DNA of 64,000 nucleotides, taken from the NCBI GenBank assembly GCA_009746045.1, contig RPFO01000026.1, positions 69,501-133,500 of the forward strand, written 5' to 3'. Under the pieces are notes generated by a model. That model was not told where the DNA came from, ran no database searches, and worked only from the letters and a program-made list of their open reading frames with translations. Made by a program: the position numbers and the translations under genes. Source of the stretch: Mesostigma viride. Taxonomy: Eukaryota > Streptophyta > Mesostigmatophyceae > Mesostigmatales > Mesostigmataceae. Each line of letters opens with the position of its first letter. Position 1 is the first letter of the stretch. Below, piece after piece: positions 63,526 to 64,000 of this stretch.

Positions 63526-64000
63526 AGGGGGGGGGGATATAGGTTTGCGGGTATGCCGCAGAGGTAGCGAAGGAATGTTTGACGTACTACCCGTTGTTTC
63601 GGAAGGTGTGTGTGCGGGGGGAGTAGTGCGGACAGCGTGGATATCAGATGGCACAGGGAGACACAAACGCCAGGATAACCCCCCAGCACTTGTCGCATGC
63701 CAGCCGTGGCCAGCAGCGACGCGCGAGTGTGATGATGATGGTCGTGATCGCAGCCCTCCCCCGTGTTCCTAGCTCACATGGATGCCGCAGCCACAGCTCT
63801 GAAGGAAACAGCACAGTGCACCACACCCACCACCCACACATCACCACGACTACACTTCCACACCCGCCATCGCATGCATACCCATTCTGCCGCCATACTT
63901 GTGCGCTCATGACCATTCTCGTATCGCCACCACCGTTTGCCACTATGCCCATGCACACACCCCGTGCAATCCGCCCCCCTGCAACCCCCCTTCCCCCCCC
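63526..64000 (+). other. Intron continuation / window end
   Basis: No certain next exon. A weak candidate follows TTCCTAG at about 63772 but its phase does not fit the preceding exon. The last 60 bases are C-rich. Confidence 0.4.

Noticed and set aside
63760-63830. A third exon starting after TTCCTAG
   Set aside because: The attractive frame (AHMDAAATALKE-type) does not fit phase 0 from the previous exon, and the phase-0 frame stops quickly.

Overview
The window is eukaryotic nuclear DNA that is almost entirely mobile and satellite sequence. There are no bacterial-style gene arrays. LTR retrotransposons, LINE fragments, TIR elements and long microsatellites dominate, and the only host-like coding signal is a pair of GT-AG bounded exons at the far right. 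The low-complexity content and the mix of elements suggest a large, repeat-rich genome of a green-alga-like protist, possibly a prasinophyte. That taxonomic guess is an impression only.

Layout. 1-8.4 kb: a LINE 3' end, arrays of an 8-bp unit (GTGACACC), a 117-bp-arm fold-back, a 1.2-kb compound tetranucleotide tract, a 174-bp tandem repeat, and a His/Tyr-rich gene remnant (5744-6737). 8424-20723: a minus-strand Copia-like element with target-site duplication (TSD) GGGTT. It is interrupted by a CACTA-like TIR element (13158-15806) and a CTAG-flanked TIR element (10213-12545), and the latter carries a twin-palindrome element (10388-10917). 20.7-27.1 kb: two LINE ORF1-like copies and diverged sequence. 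27150-55814: a plus-strand Copia-like element with identical 482-bp LTRs and TSD GCTAC. It contains a Gypsy element (32496-51291, 584-bp LTRs, TSD CTGCC), which contains a second Copia-like element (35659-43476, 616-bp LTRs, TSD ATAAG) and a second twin-palindrome element (48767-49302, TSD TGCGG). The outer Copia also holds a LINE fragment (53153-55321, TSD AACAATA), which holds a piggyBac-like TTAA element (53666-55009). In the outer Copia, the Gypsy gag and the Gypsy post-integrase region, removing the insert plus one TSD copy brings the interrupted reading frame back into register, so the nesting order is well supported. 55.8-64 kb: degenerate repeats, an unrecognised ORF, and two exons of a possible GAF-domain host gene whose introns carry tandem duplications.

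The most unusual biology is the Copia-like lineage. Its LTRs begin AGTT and end AACT instead of TG...CA. The aspartic-protease-like domain sits after integrase instead of before it, with DTQ or DTN in place of DTG. Integrase spacing is D-29-E in both examined lineages, and the reverse transcriptase catalytic box is HGDD. Two short elements made of two long palindromes around a spacer share the AGTT...AACT ends and 5-bp TSDs. This suggests, by inference, that they are non-autonomous partners of the same integration machinery. The Gypsy element adds a free-standing RNase H1 N-terminal (viroplasmin-like) ORF before gag and an unrecognised 3' domain after integrase.

Most element ORFs are broken by single-base shifts even where the LTRs are nearly identical. 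Some of these may be sequencing indels rather than decay.
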